Below the pieces are notes generated by a model, which had not been told where the DNA came from, ran no database searches, and saw nothing but the letters and a program-made list of their open reading frames with translations. Shown one piece after another: positions 18,902 through 27,907 of a DNA stretch of 64,000 nucleotides. Within the stretch, counting starts at the first letter, position 1; each line of letters begins with the position of its first letter. The DNA is from Achromobacter sp. B7 (GTDB taxonomy: Bacteria > Pseudomonadota > Gammaproteobacteria > Burkholderiales > Burkholderiaceae_B). The position numbers and the translations under genes were made by a program. Location: NCBI RefSeq assembly GCF_003600685.1, contig NZ_CP032084.1, positions 3,720,001 through 3,784,000 on the forward strand, given 5' to 3'.

Positions 18902-19675
18902 TCAGTCGCGTTCGCGGTCCACCAACCGATGGCGCGCCTGCCCCAGGTGAAACTGCATGGCGACGCGGGCGCGTTCGCTGTCCTGTTCGCGGATGGCGTC
19001 CAGGATGGTGGCGTGCTCGTCCACGACACGCTGCGCGCGCTGGCGCGAGCCGGTGCGGGTCAGGCTCAACGTCAGGCGCATGAAACCGTTGATGGATTCG
19101 TGGATGCTTTCCAGCACGCCCAGATAAAAATCATTGCCGCTGGCTTCGGCGATGCTGGCGTGGAAAGCCAGGTCGGCCTCGGGCGAGACCTGGCCATGCG
19201 TCAGGCTGTCGGCAAAGGCCGCGTGCGCGTCAGTGATCTTCTTGAGCTGTTCGTCGGTGCGGCGCAGCGCCGCCAACCGCGCGGCATCGCCTTCCAGCGC
19301 CACGCGCACCTCTTGTGCGCGCAGGTACGCGCTGACGTTCTGCACATCGTTGAACGTTTTCAGGCGTGGCGCGGGCTGGTGGCTGACGAAGGTGCCCAGC
19401 CCCTGATGCGCGGTGATCAGGCCATCGGCGCGCAGCCGCAGCAGCGCTTCACGCACCACCGGCCGCGAGACCCCGAAGCGTTCCGATATTTCGTTTTCGG
19501 ACGGCAGCTTGTCGCCGACATTGAGCCCGCCCGACACGATCTGTTCGAAGATTTGCCCGTAGACCTGGTCCGCCAGCCGCACCCGGTGTCCCCGTTCAAG
19601 CACATGGGAACCGGCGACTTCGGCCTCGGCCGGCGCTTGCGGTTCGGATGATGGTGTTGCTTTGGATCGGGCCAC
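18902..19675 (-). CDS. GntR-family regulator, FadR/FCD subfamily
   Basis: The 257-residue protein has a winged helix (LADQVYGQIFEQIVSGGLNVGDKLPSENEISERFGVSRPVVREALLRL, split here only for length: about residues 34-80) and an all-helical C-terminal FCD domain with the metal-ligand pattern D...H...H. Such regulators are usually repressors released by an organic or sugar acid made by the operon. It sits inside the minus-strand catabolic operon, and the three palindromes at 20733-20808 are the natural candidate target. Confidence 0.93.
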   Translation of the reverse strand: MARSKATPSSEPQAPAEAEVAGSHVLERGHRVRLADQVYGQIFEQIVSGGLNVGDKLPSENEISERFGVSRPVVREALLRLRADGLITAHQGLGTFVSHQPAPRLKTFNDVQNVSAYLRAQEVRVALEGDAARLAALRRTDEQLKKITDAHAAFADSLTHGQVSPEADLAFHASIAEASGNDFYLGVLESIHESINGFMRLTLSLTRTGSRQRAQRVVDEHATILDAIREQDSERARVAMQFHLGQARHRLVDRERD

Positions 19676-19779
19676 GAAACCTCCTGAATGCGTAAGGCCT
19701 GCCCGCCTTTACGCGGACAGCGCCCATCGTACCGCCAACCGGCGGCAAGACGGGCGATGCGCGGCCGAGCCGTTCACGT

Positions 19780-20709
19780 TCAGGCCGCCACGGCTTCCCG
19801 GTCCCAGGCCGCCAACTCGCGCGCGACGGGCGCCACCCGTTCGCGTTCGGCGCTGGAAATGCCGGTCAGCAGCGGCAACATGGGACCCATGTTCGCCACG
19901 CCGGACAAGGTCACCGCGTCGTGCAGCACGCGGATCGGGCTGATGCCGTCGCGGCAGTCTTCCAGGCCCAGATAATGTTGGCGCACGGATTCGGCTTCGT
20001 CGTAGCGGCCATCGCGCAGCAGATGCAGCAAGCGCATGGACCCGCGCGGGGCGATGCAGACCGAGCCCGACGTGAAGCTCTTCAAGCCGAAATCGCGATA
20101 GTGCACGATGGCGGGGCGTTCACCGATGCCGCTGACGATCCAGCGCGCGTCCACCGCTTGCAGCATCGACGACAGGTACGCGTCCTTGGCCGGTTCATCG
20201 CGCACCACGGCGTACTTGAACGCGGCGATGCGGCCTTCTTCGATCAAGCGCGCGGCGGTCTCGGGGGCCAGGTAGTCGGCCGACTTGATATAGACCACGG
20301 CCGGCTTGCCCAGCGCATCGGTAAAGCGGCGCACGCCGTCGGCCAGGCCGGCGTCCGTGTACGGGAACGACATCGGCAACAGCATGCCGGTGGGAAACGC
20401 GCGCGAACGCAGGATGGCGGCCTGGTCCATCATCTTGCCGTAGTCAGGGCCGACCGACGGCAGGATCCATGTGTCCGCGCCGGCCAGGCCGGCCAGCATG
20501 TCCACGATGCGCGCGTATTCGCTGACGCCCACGTTGTAGAAATTGGCGTTGCCGCCGTACATGACGTTGCGCACGCCGCCTGCTTCCAGATGGCCAAGCA
20601 GGGCCTTGTTGGCGGCTTCGTTCAGCGAAAGATCGTCGTGGCGCGCCAGAGGCGGCACGGCAATGACCGAGCGTTGCAAGTCCTGCGCGGTGACCGGGGA
20701 AGTTTTCAT
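19780..20709 (-). CDS. DapA/NAL-family aldolase or lyase
   Basis: A 309-residue TIM-barrel protein of the dihydrodipicolinate synthase/N-acetylneuraminate lyase family. VVYIKSADYLAP holds the tyrosine position and GRIAAFKYAVV the Schiff-base lysine expected near residue 165. The substrate pocket departs from true DapA, so it is more likely a lyase or dehydratase for a 2-keto acid in the same pathway as the aldolase at 15804. It is the first gene of the minus-strand operon and faces the Bug gene at 20876 across a shared promoter. Confidence 0.85.
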   Translation of the reverse strand: MKTSPVTAQDLQRSVIAVPPLARHDDLSLNEAANKALLGHLEAGGVRNVMYGGNANFYNVGVSEYARIVDMLAGLAGADTWILPSVGPDYGKMMDQAAILRSRAFPTGMLLPMSFPYTDAGLADGVRRFTDALGKPAVVYIKSADYLAPETAARLIEEGRIAAFKYAVVRDEPAKDAYLSSMLQAVDARWIVSGIGERPAIVHYRDFGLKSFTSGSVCIAPRGSMRLLHLLRDGRYDEAESVRQHYLGLEDCRDGISPIRVLHDAVTLSGVANMGPMLPLLTGISSAERERVAPVARELAAWDREAVAA

Positions 20710-20732
20710 GGACGGGGCTCCTGGCTGATCCA

Positions 20733-20808
20733 GTTGTCAGATAAGTAAGGTGAAAAAAGTATACTTGGTTGACAAGCATATTCTCAATACCTATATTTGT
20801 TTGACAAG
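20733..20808. promoter_or_regulatory. Three evenly spaced operator-like palindromes
   Basis: CTTGGTTGACAAG (20764-20776) and TTTGTTTGACAAG (20796-20808) share the core TTGACAAG and a CTTG-N5-CAAG symmetry. A weaker inverted copy, GTTGTCAGATAAG, lies at 20733-20745. Centres at 20739, 20770 and 20802 are 31 and 32 bp apart, three helical turns. FadR-type GntR proteins bind such TTG-N-CAA palindromes, so the regulator at 18902 is the likely ligand. Confidence 0.6.
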
Positions 20809-20875
20809 TGAAACGGCATCACCAGAACATCCCACAAACGATGCGCGGCCACGCGCACACCGAGGAGACAACACC

Positions 20876-21877
20876 ATGCATGCCCTATTCGCGCGACGCC
20901 GGCTGCTCGCTGCCGCCAGCCTCACGGCCATCGCCTTGACCTTGCCCGCCGCGCAGGCCCACGCCGACTATCCCGAACGCGACGTGAAGATCATCGTGCC
21001 CTTCCCTGCCGGCGGCACCGCCGACATCGCCGCGCGCGTGGTGGCTGCGGAACTGGGCAAAAGCTGGAACAAATCAGTGGTGGTCGACAACAAGGCCGGC
21101 GCGGGCGGCAACGTGGGCACGGCCGAAGCCGCGCGCGCCACGGCCGACGGCTACACCTTGCTGATGGGCACCGTCAGCACGCACGCCATCAACCAGTCCG
21201 TCTACAGCAAGCTGCCGTACGACCCGGTGAAGGACTTCGTACCGGTCACGCTGGTCATCCCAGTGCCGAACATTCTTGAACTGAATCCCAAATTCGCGGA
21301 CAAGCATGGCATCCGCACGGTGGCGGACCTGATCAAATACCTGAAGGCCAATCCCGACAGCGTCAACATGGCGTCCACCGGCAACGGCACGTCCACGCAC
21401 TTGTCGGGCGAACTGTTCCAGACAATGACGGGCACGCGCATGACGCACGTGCCCTACAAGGGCAGCAGCCCCGCGCTGACCGACGTGATGGGCGGTTCGG
21501 CCGACCTGATCTTCGACAACCTGCCTTCGTCCATGGGCTACATCAAGGGCGGCAAGCTGCGCCCGCTGGCCGTCACCACGGCGGCCCGCTCACCCGCGCT
21601 GCCCGACGTGCCCACGATGGCCGAAGCCGGCGTGAAGGGCTACGAGGCATCCAGCTGGTTCGGCCTGTTGGCGCCTGCCGGCACCCCGCCCGCCATCGTG
21701 GAAAAAATCCAGCGCGACGTGGCCGCGGCCTTGCAGCAAGAGCCGGTGCGCGCGCAGTTGCAGGCGCAAGGGGCCACGCCGTCGGGCAACACGCCTACGC
21801 AGTTCAAACAGTTCATGGCGCAAGAGACCGTCAAGTGGGCCGAGGTGGTGAAAGCCTCGGGCGCGAAAGTCGACTGA
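20876..21877 (+). CDS. Bug-family (TTT) periplasmic substrate-binding protein
   Basis: A 333-residue exported protein: signal peptide ending near AAQAHA, then [24 protein letters not shown] and [14 protein letters not shown], the two ligand-loop signatures. The ATG at 20876 is preceded by AGGAG; the frame upstream runs through the operator region and is not used. It heads the plus-strand half of the divergent locus, followed by a second Bug gene after 74 bp. Two tandem paralogues may have different ligands. Confidence 0.94.
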   Translation: MHALFARRRLLAAASLTAIALTLPAAQAHADYPERDVKIIVPFPAGGTADIAARVVAAELGKSWNKSVVVDNKAGAGGNVGTAEAARATADGYTLLMGTVSTHAINQSVYSKLPYDPVKDFVPVTLVIPVPNILELNPKFADKHGIRTVADLIKYLKANPDSVNMASTGNGTSTHLSGELFQTMTGTRMTHVPYKGSSPALTDVMGGSADLIFDNLPSSMGYIKGGKLRPLAVTTAARSPALPDVPTMAEAGVKGYEASSWFGLLAPAGTPPAIVEKIQRDVAAALQQEPVRAQLQAQGATPSGNTPTQFKQFMAQETVKWAEVVKASGAKVD

Positions 21878-21951
21878 ACCAACGCAGATTCAGGCCCGTG
21901 CGCAACGCGTGAGCGCCGGGCTTTTCATCACCACGCGAACCAGGAGACAAC

Positions 21952-22923
21952 ATGAATAAACTGTTCTGCGCGGCTGCCGCGGCGGGCGCCGTTCTACTTG
22001 CCGGACCCGCGGCGCAGGCCGCCGGTTATCCGGAAAAGCCGGTCACCATGATCGTGCCCTTCGTGCCGGGCGGCTCGTCCGACATCACCGCGCGCTCGGT
22101 CACGCCCGCGCTGACCAAGATCCTGGGCCAGACCTTCGTGGTCGAGAACAAGCCCGGCGCCAACAGCGCCATCGGTGCACAGGCGCTGGCCCGCAGCACG
22201 CCCGACGGCTACACGATGATGGTGGGCTCGATCGGCACCTTCGCTATCAACGAGGCGCTGTACAAGAACCTGTCCTACAACCCCAGCAAGGACTTTGCTT
22301 ACCTGACGCAGGCGGTGCGCAACCCCAATGTGCTGGTCGCGTCTCCCAACTTTCCCGCCAGCACGGTGGCCGAACTGGTGGCCTATGCCAAGAAGAATCC
22401 GGGCAGCGTGTCGTACGCGTCGTCCGGCACCGGGTCGTCCGACCACCTGTCGGCGGTGCTGTTTCGCCAGCGCACGGACAGCACGGGCGTGGACGTGCCC
22501 TACAAGGGCGGCGGCGCTGCCATCGCGGACCTGATCGGCGGACAGGTGAACGTGTCGTTCCAGAACCTGGGCGCGGTGCAAAACCACATCAAGGCCGGCA
22601 AGCTCAAGGCGCTGGCCATCACCGGCGATGCCCGAGCGACCGACCTGCCCAACGTGCCGACCTTGGCCGAAGCCGGCATCAAGGACATGGTGGTGTATTC
22701 CTGGCAAGGCTTTGCCGTGCCCAAGAACACGCCGCCGGCAGTCGTTGAACAGCTGTCCAAGGCTTTGCAGACGGCGTTGCGCGACCCGAAGACCGAGCAG
22801 ACGCTGCAAGGCCTGGGCTTTGAAGTCGTGGCGAATACTCCGCAGCAGTTCACCGCCTTCCAGCAAGGCGAGGTCAAGCGTTGGAAGGACGTCATCCAGA
22901 AGGCGAACATCCAGCTGGAGTGA
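21952..22923 (+). CDS. Bug-family (TTT) periplasmic substrate-binding protein
   Basis: A 323-residue exported paralogue of the preceding gene with signal peptide MNKLFCAAAAAGAVLLAGPAAQAA, mature start YPEKPVTMIVPFVPGGSSDI and DGYTMMVGSIGTFAIN. An AGGAG lies 6 nt before the ATG. The C-terminal half keeps VDVPYKGGGAAIADLIGG, another family signature. Likely co-transcribed with 20876-21877. Confidence 0.94.
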   Translation: MNKLFCAAAAAGAVLLAGPAAQAAGYPEKPVTMIVPFVPGGSSDITARSVTPALTKILGQTFVVENKPGANSAIGAQALARSTPDGYTMMVGSIGTFAINEALYKNLSYNPSKDFAYLTQAVRNPNVLVASPNFPASTVAELVAYAKKNPGSVSYASSGTGSSDHLSAVLFRQRTDSTGVDVPYKGGGAAIADLIGGQVNVSFQNLGAVQNHIKAGKLKALAITGDARATDLPNVPTLAEAGIKDMVVYSWQGFAVPKNTPPAVVEQLSKALQTALRDPKTEQTLQGLGFEVVANTPQQFTAFQQGEVKRWKDVIQKANIQLE

Positions 22924-22987
22924 AAACCGCCACGCCCGATCAAGGCCAAGGCCAGCGCCAGGACCAGGGCCAGGGCCAGGCAACCGC

Positions 22988-23013
22988 GAGGGGATGCCTA
23001 CGGGCATCCCCTC
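22988..23013. other. Strong hairpin between Bug and dehydrogenase genes
   Basis: GAGGGGATGCC, TACG loop, GGCATCCCCTC is an 11-bp perfect stem. It lacks a proper T-run (agcggttttc follows), so it may be a weak terminator or an mRNA-processing point that lowers dehydrogenase expression. A short run of ggccag hexamers precedes it at about 22946-22981. Confidence 0.6.
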
Positions 23014-23073
23014 AGCGGTTTTCAAGGTCGAATCAAGTAGCATGACCGTTTTGCCACCCATCCGTACGACAAC

Positions 23074-24030
23074 ATGACCACCAAGCATCGCATCATCCAG
23101 GTCGGCTCGCTGGCCGGCTCGCCTTCCGCCAACAAGAACCTAGCCGAGCGCTATGACGTCGTGGAGCTATGGAAATTCCCCGACCGCAAGGCGGCCTTGG
23201 CTGAACATGGCAAGGGCATCGCTGCCGTCGTCACGTCGGCCAACTTTGGCGCGGACGCCGAACTGATCAACGCGCTGCCCGACCTGAAAGCCATTTGCAG
23301 CTGGGGCGTGGGCTATGAAACCATCGACGTGGACGCCGCCAAAAAACGTGGCGTGCAGGTCAGCAACACGCCGGACGTGCTGACGGACTGCGTCGCGGAT
23401 CTGGCCTGGGGCTTGTTGATCGCGGGTGCGCGCCGCATGGGCCAGGGCGAACGCTTTGTGCGCGCCGGCCAATGGGGTCAGGTGCACGGCAGCATCCCGC
23501 TGGGCCAGCGCGTCAGCGGCAAGAAGCTGGGCATCGTGGGCCTGGGCCGCATCGGCGAAGCCATCGCCAAGCGTGGCACGGGTTTCGACATGGACGTGCG
23601 CTATCACAACCGCAGAAAGCGCGACGACATCGCGTACGGCTACGAAGCATCGCTGGTGGACCTGGCCGCGTGGGCGGACTTCCTGGTGGTCGCCACCGTG
23701 GGCGGGCCCAGCACGCGCCACCTGGTCAACCAGGCCGTGCTGGAAGCGTTGGGTCCCAAGGGCATCATCGTCAATATCGCGCGCGGGCCGGTCATTGACG
23801 AGGCCGCGCTGGTGGCCGCACTGGAAGCGGGCAAGCTGGGCTGCGCGGCGCTGGACGTGTTCGAGCACGAACCCAAGGTGCCGGACGCATTGAAGACCAG
23901 CGACAACGCCGTCGTGCTGCCGCACATCGGCAGCGCCACGCTGGAGACCCGCCTGGCCATGGAAAACCTGATGCTGGACAACCTGAAGGCGTACTTCGAC
24001 ACGGGCCACGTGATTACGCCGGTGGAATGA
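23074..24030 (+). CDS. D-2-hydroxyacid dehydrogenase (glyoxylate/hydroxypyruvate reductase-like)
   Basis: A 318-residue NAD(P)-dependent enzyme with the Rossmann signature GIVGLGRIGEAIAKR (near residue 150), the catalytic Arg in NIARGPVIDE, a Glu in the VFEHEP region and the catalytic His in LPHIGSAT. It should reduce a 2-keto acid such as hydroxypyruvate or glyoxylate to the D-hydroxy acid. Together with the GarL-like aldolase, whose expected product includes an oxidised C3 aldehyde, it fits sugar-acid breakdown, but the link is by position only. Confidence 0.92.
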   Translation: MTTKHRIIQVGSLAGSPSANKNLAERYDVVELWKFPDRKAALAEHGKGIAAVVTSANFGADAELINALPDLKAICSWGVGYETIDVDAAKKRGVQVSNTPDVLTDCVADLAWGLLIAGARRMGQGERFVRAGQWGQVHGSIPLGQRVSGKKLGIVGLGRIGEAIAKRGTGFDMDVRYHNRRKRDDIAYGYEASLVDLAAWADFLVVATVGGPSTRHLVNQAVLEALGPKGIIVNIARGPVIDEAALVAALEAGKLGCAALDVFEHEPKVPDALKTSDNAVVLPHIGSATLETRLAMENLMLDNLKAYFDTGHVITPVE

Positions 24031-24088
24031 ACGCCGCCGCGCGATGGCGCGGCCAAGCAGATAGCAAAAGAACAGAAAGCAAAAACGA

Positions 24089-24122
24089 AAAAGCCTCTCG
24101 GTGCCCATACCGAGAGGCTTTC
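24089..24122. terminator. Bidirectional rho-independent terminator
   Basis: AAAGCCTCTCGGT, short loop, ACCGAGAGGCTTT with A- and T-runs on the two sides, between the convergent dehydrogenase (ends 24030) and the small secreted protein gene (ends 24192). Confidence 0.9.
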
Positions 24123-24191
24123 GACTTTCCGGCCCCAAGAGGTCGGTAGTCTTCCTGCAAAGGAACTACATCGGGCTTTTCAGCCCCCTGC

Positions 24192-24428
24192 CTACTTCGC
24201 CGGCGTCGTGGCGCCGGAATGGTCCATCTTTGATGCGCCTGATTTCGCGGCCGCCGGTTTGGCGGACGTTTTGTCAGACTTGTGATGCTTATGCTGCGCG
24301 TGGGTCTTGGTATCACCCGCCTTGGTCGTGGCATCGGCGCCCGCCGCGAACGCCGAAGGCGCAGCAGCAAGACCGAGGCACAAGGCCGAGGTGGATAAGA
24401 ACGCAGCGATACGGGAGTGAGTCGTCAT
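24192..24428 (-). CDS. Small secreted Lys/His-rich protein, acid-shock-like
   Basis: A 78-residue protein with a clear signal peptide (MTTHSRIAAFLSTSALCLGLAAAPSAFA) and a mature part made almost only of A, T, K, H, S, D and G (THAQHKHHKSDKTSAKP). The composition recalls the Asr acid-shock proteins, where basic and His-rich mature chains are thought to buffer the periplasm; metal binding by the His cluster is another option. No catalytic motif is present. It is transcribed alone. Confidence 0.75.
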   Translation of the reverse strand: MTTHSRIAAFLSTSALCLGLAAAPSAFAAGADATTKAGDTKTHAQHKHHKSDKTSAKPAAAKSGASKMDHSGATTPAK

Positions 24429-24571
24429 TACATGAACTCCTGAATGTGCAAGGCCGAAGCCTAACCGACACGGGGCGGCAACATCGCCGCTTACCCCGTA
24501 CTCCGTTTGAAGTTCACCGGCTGCGAAGGTTCAACGCGGAACCAGAAAATTTCGGCTGCTAACGCTTGGAA

Positions 24572-24634
24572 ATATGGCTTGAGGATATGGCTTAAGGATA
24601 TGGCTTGAAGTTATGCCTACGGTTATGCCTACGA
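24572..24634. repeat. 12/13-bp tandem repeat starting at the TSUP stop codon
   Basis: Three 13-bp copies (atatggcttgagg type, 24572-24610) and two 12-bp copies (ttatgcctacgg, ttatgcctacga, 24611-24634). The last 12-bp copy contains the stop codon (24629-24631) of the minus-strand exporter gene, so the array grows from the gene end into the intergenic space. Confidence 0.8.
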
Positions 24635-25468
24635 CTCAAACGCCAGCAAGGCCACGGTGGCGAACAGCATCAACGCAAAGCAGACTCTCAGCTTGCGTTC
24701 AGGCAGCTTGTAGGCCAGGCGCACACCGACCGGCACGAACAGCAGGCTGCCGATGGCCAAGGGCACGCCCACCGTCCAGTCCGCCTGGCCGGCCCATGCA
24801 TACGTGATCAGCGCGATGGTCGATCCGGGGATCACCATGCTTAGGGCCAAGGCCTGCGCCACCGTCTGCGGCAAGCGGAACACCGTGGTGATGATGGGCA
24901 CGGCCAGCACCGCACCGCCCACGCCGAAGAAGCCGCCCAACGTGCCGCACAGCATGCCCAGCACGCTGGCGCGGCGCGGGGTGAAGACCGGCGCACGCTT
25001 GTGGTCGGAGTGCGGCTTCTGGTCGGACTGCGGCTTGTGGTCGGACTGCGCTTTGGACGGCGCTTGCCCTGCTGCACGGCGCGCGGCAAGGCGGCCCGCA
25101 CGCCAGGTCTGCCAGACGTAGAACAGCGCGATAAAGAACAGGAACACGGCGAAGCTTCGACGCAGCACGCTGGAATCAATGCCCAGCGCCAGCCGCGCGC
25201 CCACCCACGTGAACACCACCGCGCCGGCCGCCCCGGCAGCCGCCACGCGCTTGTCGATGCGCGTTTGCTGGTTGTATTTCCGCACCGCCATGGTGATGGC
25301 GGGCAGCACCATGATCAGCGCGGTGCCCTGCGCCAACTGCTGCGACATGCCCATCAACAGCACCAGCGCCGGAATGGCGATGAGCCCGCCCCCGATGCCC
25401 AGCACGCCGCCCATGAAACCAATCAGGCTACCCGCGGCCAGGCACGCGGCAATCACTAACAGACTCAC
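24629..25468 (-). CDS. TSUP/TauE-SafE-family membrane exporter
   Basis: A 279-residue membrane protein with about eight spans in two related halves, each opening with the family motif (GFMGGVLGIGGGLIAIPAL and GTLGGFFGVGGAVLAVPII). TSUP proteins move sulfite, sulfoacetate or other anions out of the cell; the substrate is not readable. The halves are joined by a hydrophilic linker with three in-frame SDHKPQ-type repeats. The GTG at 25468 has GGAG 6 nt upstream and is preferred to a TTG at 25501. It follows radA by 48 bp on the same strand. Confidence 0.92.
   Translation of the reverse strand: MSLLVIAACLAAGSLIGFMGGVLGIGGGLIAIPALVLLMGMSQQLAQGTALIMVLPAITMAVRKYNQQTRIDKRVAAAGAAGAVVFTWVGARLALGIDSSVLRRSFAVFLFFIALFYVWQTWRAGRLAARRAAGQAPSKAQSDHKPQSDQKPHSDHKRAPVFTPRRASVLGMLCGTLGGFFGVGGAVLAVPIITTVFRLPQTVAQALALSMVIPGSTIALITYAWAGQADWTVGVPLAIGSLLFVPVGVRLAYKLPERKLRVCFALMLFATVALLAFES
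25001..25054. repeat. 18-bp in-frame tandem repeat in the TSUP linker
   Basis: Three 18-bp copies (gtggtcggagtgcggctt type) code on the minus strand for the hexapeptide SD(H/Q)KPQ in the loop between the two membrane halves. Confidence 0.85.
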
Positions 25469-25516
25469 GTCTTGCTCCAACAGCCCTTGCCTGCGCGGCA
25501 AGGGGAAAACAGCGCG

Positions 25517-26878
25517 TCAGCGCAACTTGTCCAACGCGGCGTCCAGCCGGTCCACCGCCCAGATCTCCAACCCTTCAATGGGTTGGCGCGGTGCGTTGGC
25601 CTTGGGAATCAGCGCAATCGAAAAACCCAACTTGGCGGCTTCGCGCAAGCGTTCCTGACCGCGCGGCGCGGGACGGATCTCGCCGGCCAGACCAACTTCG
25701 CCGAACGCGATCAGGCCGCGCGGCAAGGGCTTGTCGCGCAACGAAGACATGATGGCCAGCAGCACCGGCAAGTCGGCGGCCGGTTCGGTGATGCGCACGC
25801 CGCCCACGGCGTTGACGAACACGTCCTGGTCAAACGTGGTGACACCCGCGTGCCGGTGCATCACCGCCAGCAACATGGCCAGCCGATTGCCTTCAAGGCC
25901 CACCGTCAGGCGGCGCGGATTGGGCGAATGCGAACTGTCGACCAAGGCCTGGATCTCAACCAGCAGCGGGCGCGTGCCCTCTTGCGTGGCCATCACGCAG
26001 GAACCGGCCACCTGCTGCTCGTGCTGGGACAGGAACAGCGCGGACGGGTTGGCCACGCCGCGCAGGCCACGGTCGGTCATCGCAAAAACGCCCAGCTCGT
26101 TGACGGCGCCAAAGCGGTTCTTGAATGCGCGCACCAGCCGGAACGAGGAATGCGTGTCGCCTTCGAAATACAGCACGGTGTCCACAATGTGCTCCAGCAC
26201 GCGCGGGCCGGCCAGCGCGCCGTCCTTGGTGACGTGGCCGATCATGACGATCGCGATGCCGGTCTGCTTGGCCAGGCGCGTCAATTGCGCCGCGCATTCG
26301 CGCACCTGCGACACCGAACCCGGCGCGGCGCTGAGTTCGCCGCTGTACAGGGTCTGGATCGAGTCGATGACGGCCACGGTAGGCTTCTGTTCGGACACGG
26401 CGGCCTGGATCGCTTCCAGGCGGATCTCGGCCAGCAGGTTCACGTTGCCCGTCTGCAAGTCCAGCCGGCGTGCGCGCAAGGCGACCTGTTCGGCCGATTC
26501 CTCGCCCGTCACATACAGCACGTTGGTGGTTTCGGACAGCGAGGCCAGCGCCTGCAACAACAGCGTGGATTTGCCGATCCCCGGATCGCCGCCGATCAGC
26601 ACCACGGCGCCCGCGACCAGGCCGCCGCCCAGGACGCGGTCGAATTCGTCCAGCCCGGTCGGCTGGCGTGGTGTTTCGCGGGCTTCGATTTCAGACAGGC
26701 TGCGCACCGGGCTGGCAGAGGCCAGCGGCGCGTAACGGTGCGCGGCGGCGGCGGGCGTCGAGGACTCGACGGTTTCTTCCAGCGTGTTCCAGGCGTTGCA
26801 ATGCGGGCATTTGCCCTGCCACTTCGGGGTGGTGCCGCCGCAGTCGGCGCACACATATACGGTTCGGGATTTGGCCAT
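25517..26878 (-). CDS. radA: DNA repair protein RadA
   Basis: A 453-residue RecA-like ATPase that helps branch migration in recombination repair. An N-terminal zinc finger uses C10, C13, C24 and C27; the Walker A box is GDPGIGKST near residue 97; the RadA-specific KNRFG follows near residue 260; and the C-terminal half is Lon-protease-like (VFVNAVGGVRITEPAADLP). Length is normal. Confidence 0.97.
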   Translation of the reverse strand: MAKSRTVYVCADCGGTTPKWQGKCPHCNAWNTLEETVESSTPAAAAHRYAPLASASPVRSLSEIEARETPRQPTGLDEFDRVLGGGLVAGAVVLIGGDPGIGKSTLLLQALASLSETTNVLYVTGEESAEQVALRARRLDLQTGNVNLLAEIRLEAIQAAVSEQKPTVAVIDSIQTLYSGELSAAPGSVSQVRECAAQLTRLAKQTGIAIVMIGHVTKDGALAGPRVLEHIVDTVLYFEGDTHSSFRLVRAFKNRFGAVNELGVFAMTDRGLRGVANPSALFLSQHEQQVAGSCVMATQEGTRPLLVEIQALVDSSHSPNPRRLTVGLEGNRLAMLLAVMHRHAGVTTFDQDVFVNAVGGVRITEPAADLPVLLAIMSSLRDKPLPRGLIAFGEVGLAGEIRPAPRGQERLREAAKLGFSIALIPKANAPRQPIEGLEIWAVDRLDAALDKLR

Positions 26879-27229
26879 GCGCGAAAGTGTACCGGCAAGC
26901 GCAAGATTTCAATCTGCTTTCAATAACAGGGCCGGGCCAAAATAACATCGCCGCCGTGCAAGAAAACCCCGCCCGGAATCGCGCAAATCGCGCATAATCG
27001 TCCAGTGCAGCGCATTGTCGAACCGCCCAGCCCAGGGCGGCATACCCGGCGCCGAACGCCCCTCAGGGCGCGGCAACGGGAATCGCGGCGCATTCGCCCT
27101 GCGGCCCTGGCCGCATAAACCGGAACACGACCCTAGCCACGACGAGACCGCCGGACCACCGGCGCGGCGCCCAGCAAGGTCAAACGCGTAGGCGTCTTGC
27201 CACCAGACGCCGCCGCGAGGAGTACGCGC
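26879..27229. other. 351-bp region between divergent radA and an unknown gene
   Basis: I see no gene or RNA signature. It holds a -10-like CATAAT near 26993, several GC-rich short inverted repeats and a hairpin GGCGTCT-N7-AGACGCC at 27191-27211 just before the ribosome-binding site of the next gene. Confidence 0.5.
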
Positions 27230-27859
27230 ATGAGCATTACCTATCGGCCCCCCTTCGACGAAGACGATGAACGGGATCTGCGCGCCCTGTACCGCAAGCC
27301 CGGACCCGGCAGCAGCCCCGAACTGGACGCGGCGGTACGTCGTGCCTGGCACCCTGGCCACAGCTGGCACCCCGGCTGGGCAGCCGCCGCCTGCGCCGCC
27401 ATGGTCGCCGGCTTGTTCGCCTGGACGGACATGCGCGAAGCCGCGGACATGCACGAGCAGAATTCGCCGCTGACCGCCTCCCATGACAGCAGCACCGACC
27501 GCAACCCCGCCCCCATTGCATTGACGGAAGCACTGGTGGGCAAGTCGGCCACTGTGGCCCAACGCGTCTCTGCCCCCCAAAACGAACCTGCCGCTGTCCC
27601 GCCGCTACCGGCAGCCACCGCCGAACCGCAACCGCAAGCCGCCCCCGCGGGCGTTGCACAGGAAGGCGACGCCACCGCCACCGAGGTCGTGGCGTTCAGC
27701 GAAGCCGATATCGAAGCCCGCGTGGCGCACATCCGGCAGTTGGTGCAAGACGACCAGCAAGCCGATGCCGTGCAGGCCTTGCACGAACTGCAACAAGGCG
27801 CGCCCGACCTGGCCTTGCCCGACGACTTGCAGGAATTGGCGCAGCAGAACCCCGCTTGA
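27230..27859 (+). CDS. Unknown single-span membrane protein
   Basis: The 209-residue product is not recognised. It has an acidic N-terminal cytoplasmic part (MSITYRPPFDEDDERDLRALYRK), one membrane segment near residues 46-62 (WAAAACAAMVAGLFAW), a Pro/Ala-rich stretch and a helical C-terminus (IRQLVQDDQQADAVQALHELQQ...LALPDDLQ). The C-terminal pattern resembles short ends of uncharacterised proteins linked to anti-sigma or envelope systems in other proteobacteria, which is only a hint. GAGGAG lies upstream of the ATG at 27230. Confidence 0.75.
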   Translation: MSITYRPPFDEDDERDLRALYRKPGPGSSPELDAAVRRAWHPGHSWHPGWAAAACAAMVAGLFAWTDMREAADMHEQNSPLTASHDSSTDRNPAPIALTEALVGKSATVAQRVSAPQNEPAAVPPLPAATAEPQPQAAPAGVAQEGDATATEVVAFSEADIEARVAHIRQLVQDDQQADAVQALHELQQGAPDLALPDDLQELAQQNPA

Positions 27860-27907
27860 CGGCAGGGCATAGCGACGCCGCACTGCTTGCCCGCACCGCC
27901 GCCCGCC

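Noticed and set aside
17367..18950. A 527-codon plus-strand frame opposite the Bug and Ldh-family genes
   Set aside because: It spans two clear minus-strand genes and their gap, and has Arg/His-rich shadow composition.
22988..23013. The hairpin as a full intrinsic terminator
   Set aside because: The stem is strong but no T-run follows it.
25472..26926. A 484-codon plus-strand frame opposite radA
   Set aside because: Shadow of radA; no recognisable domain and no ribosome-binding site.
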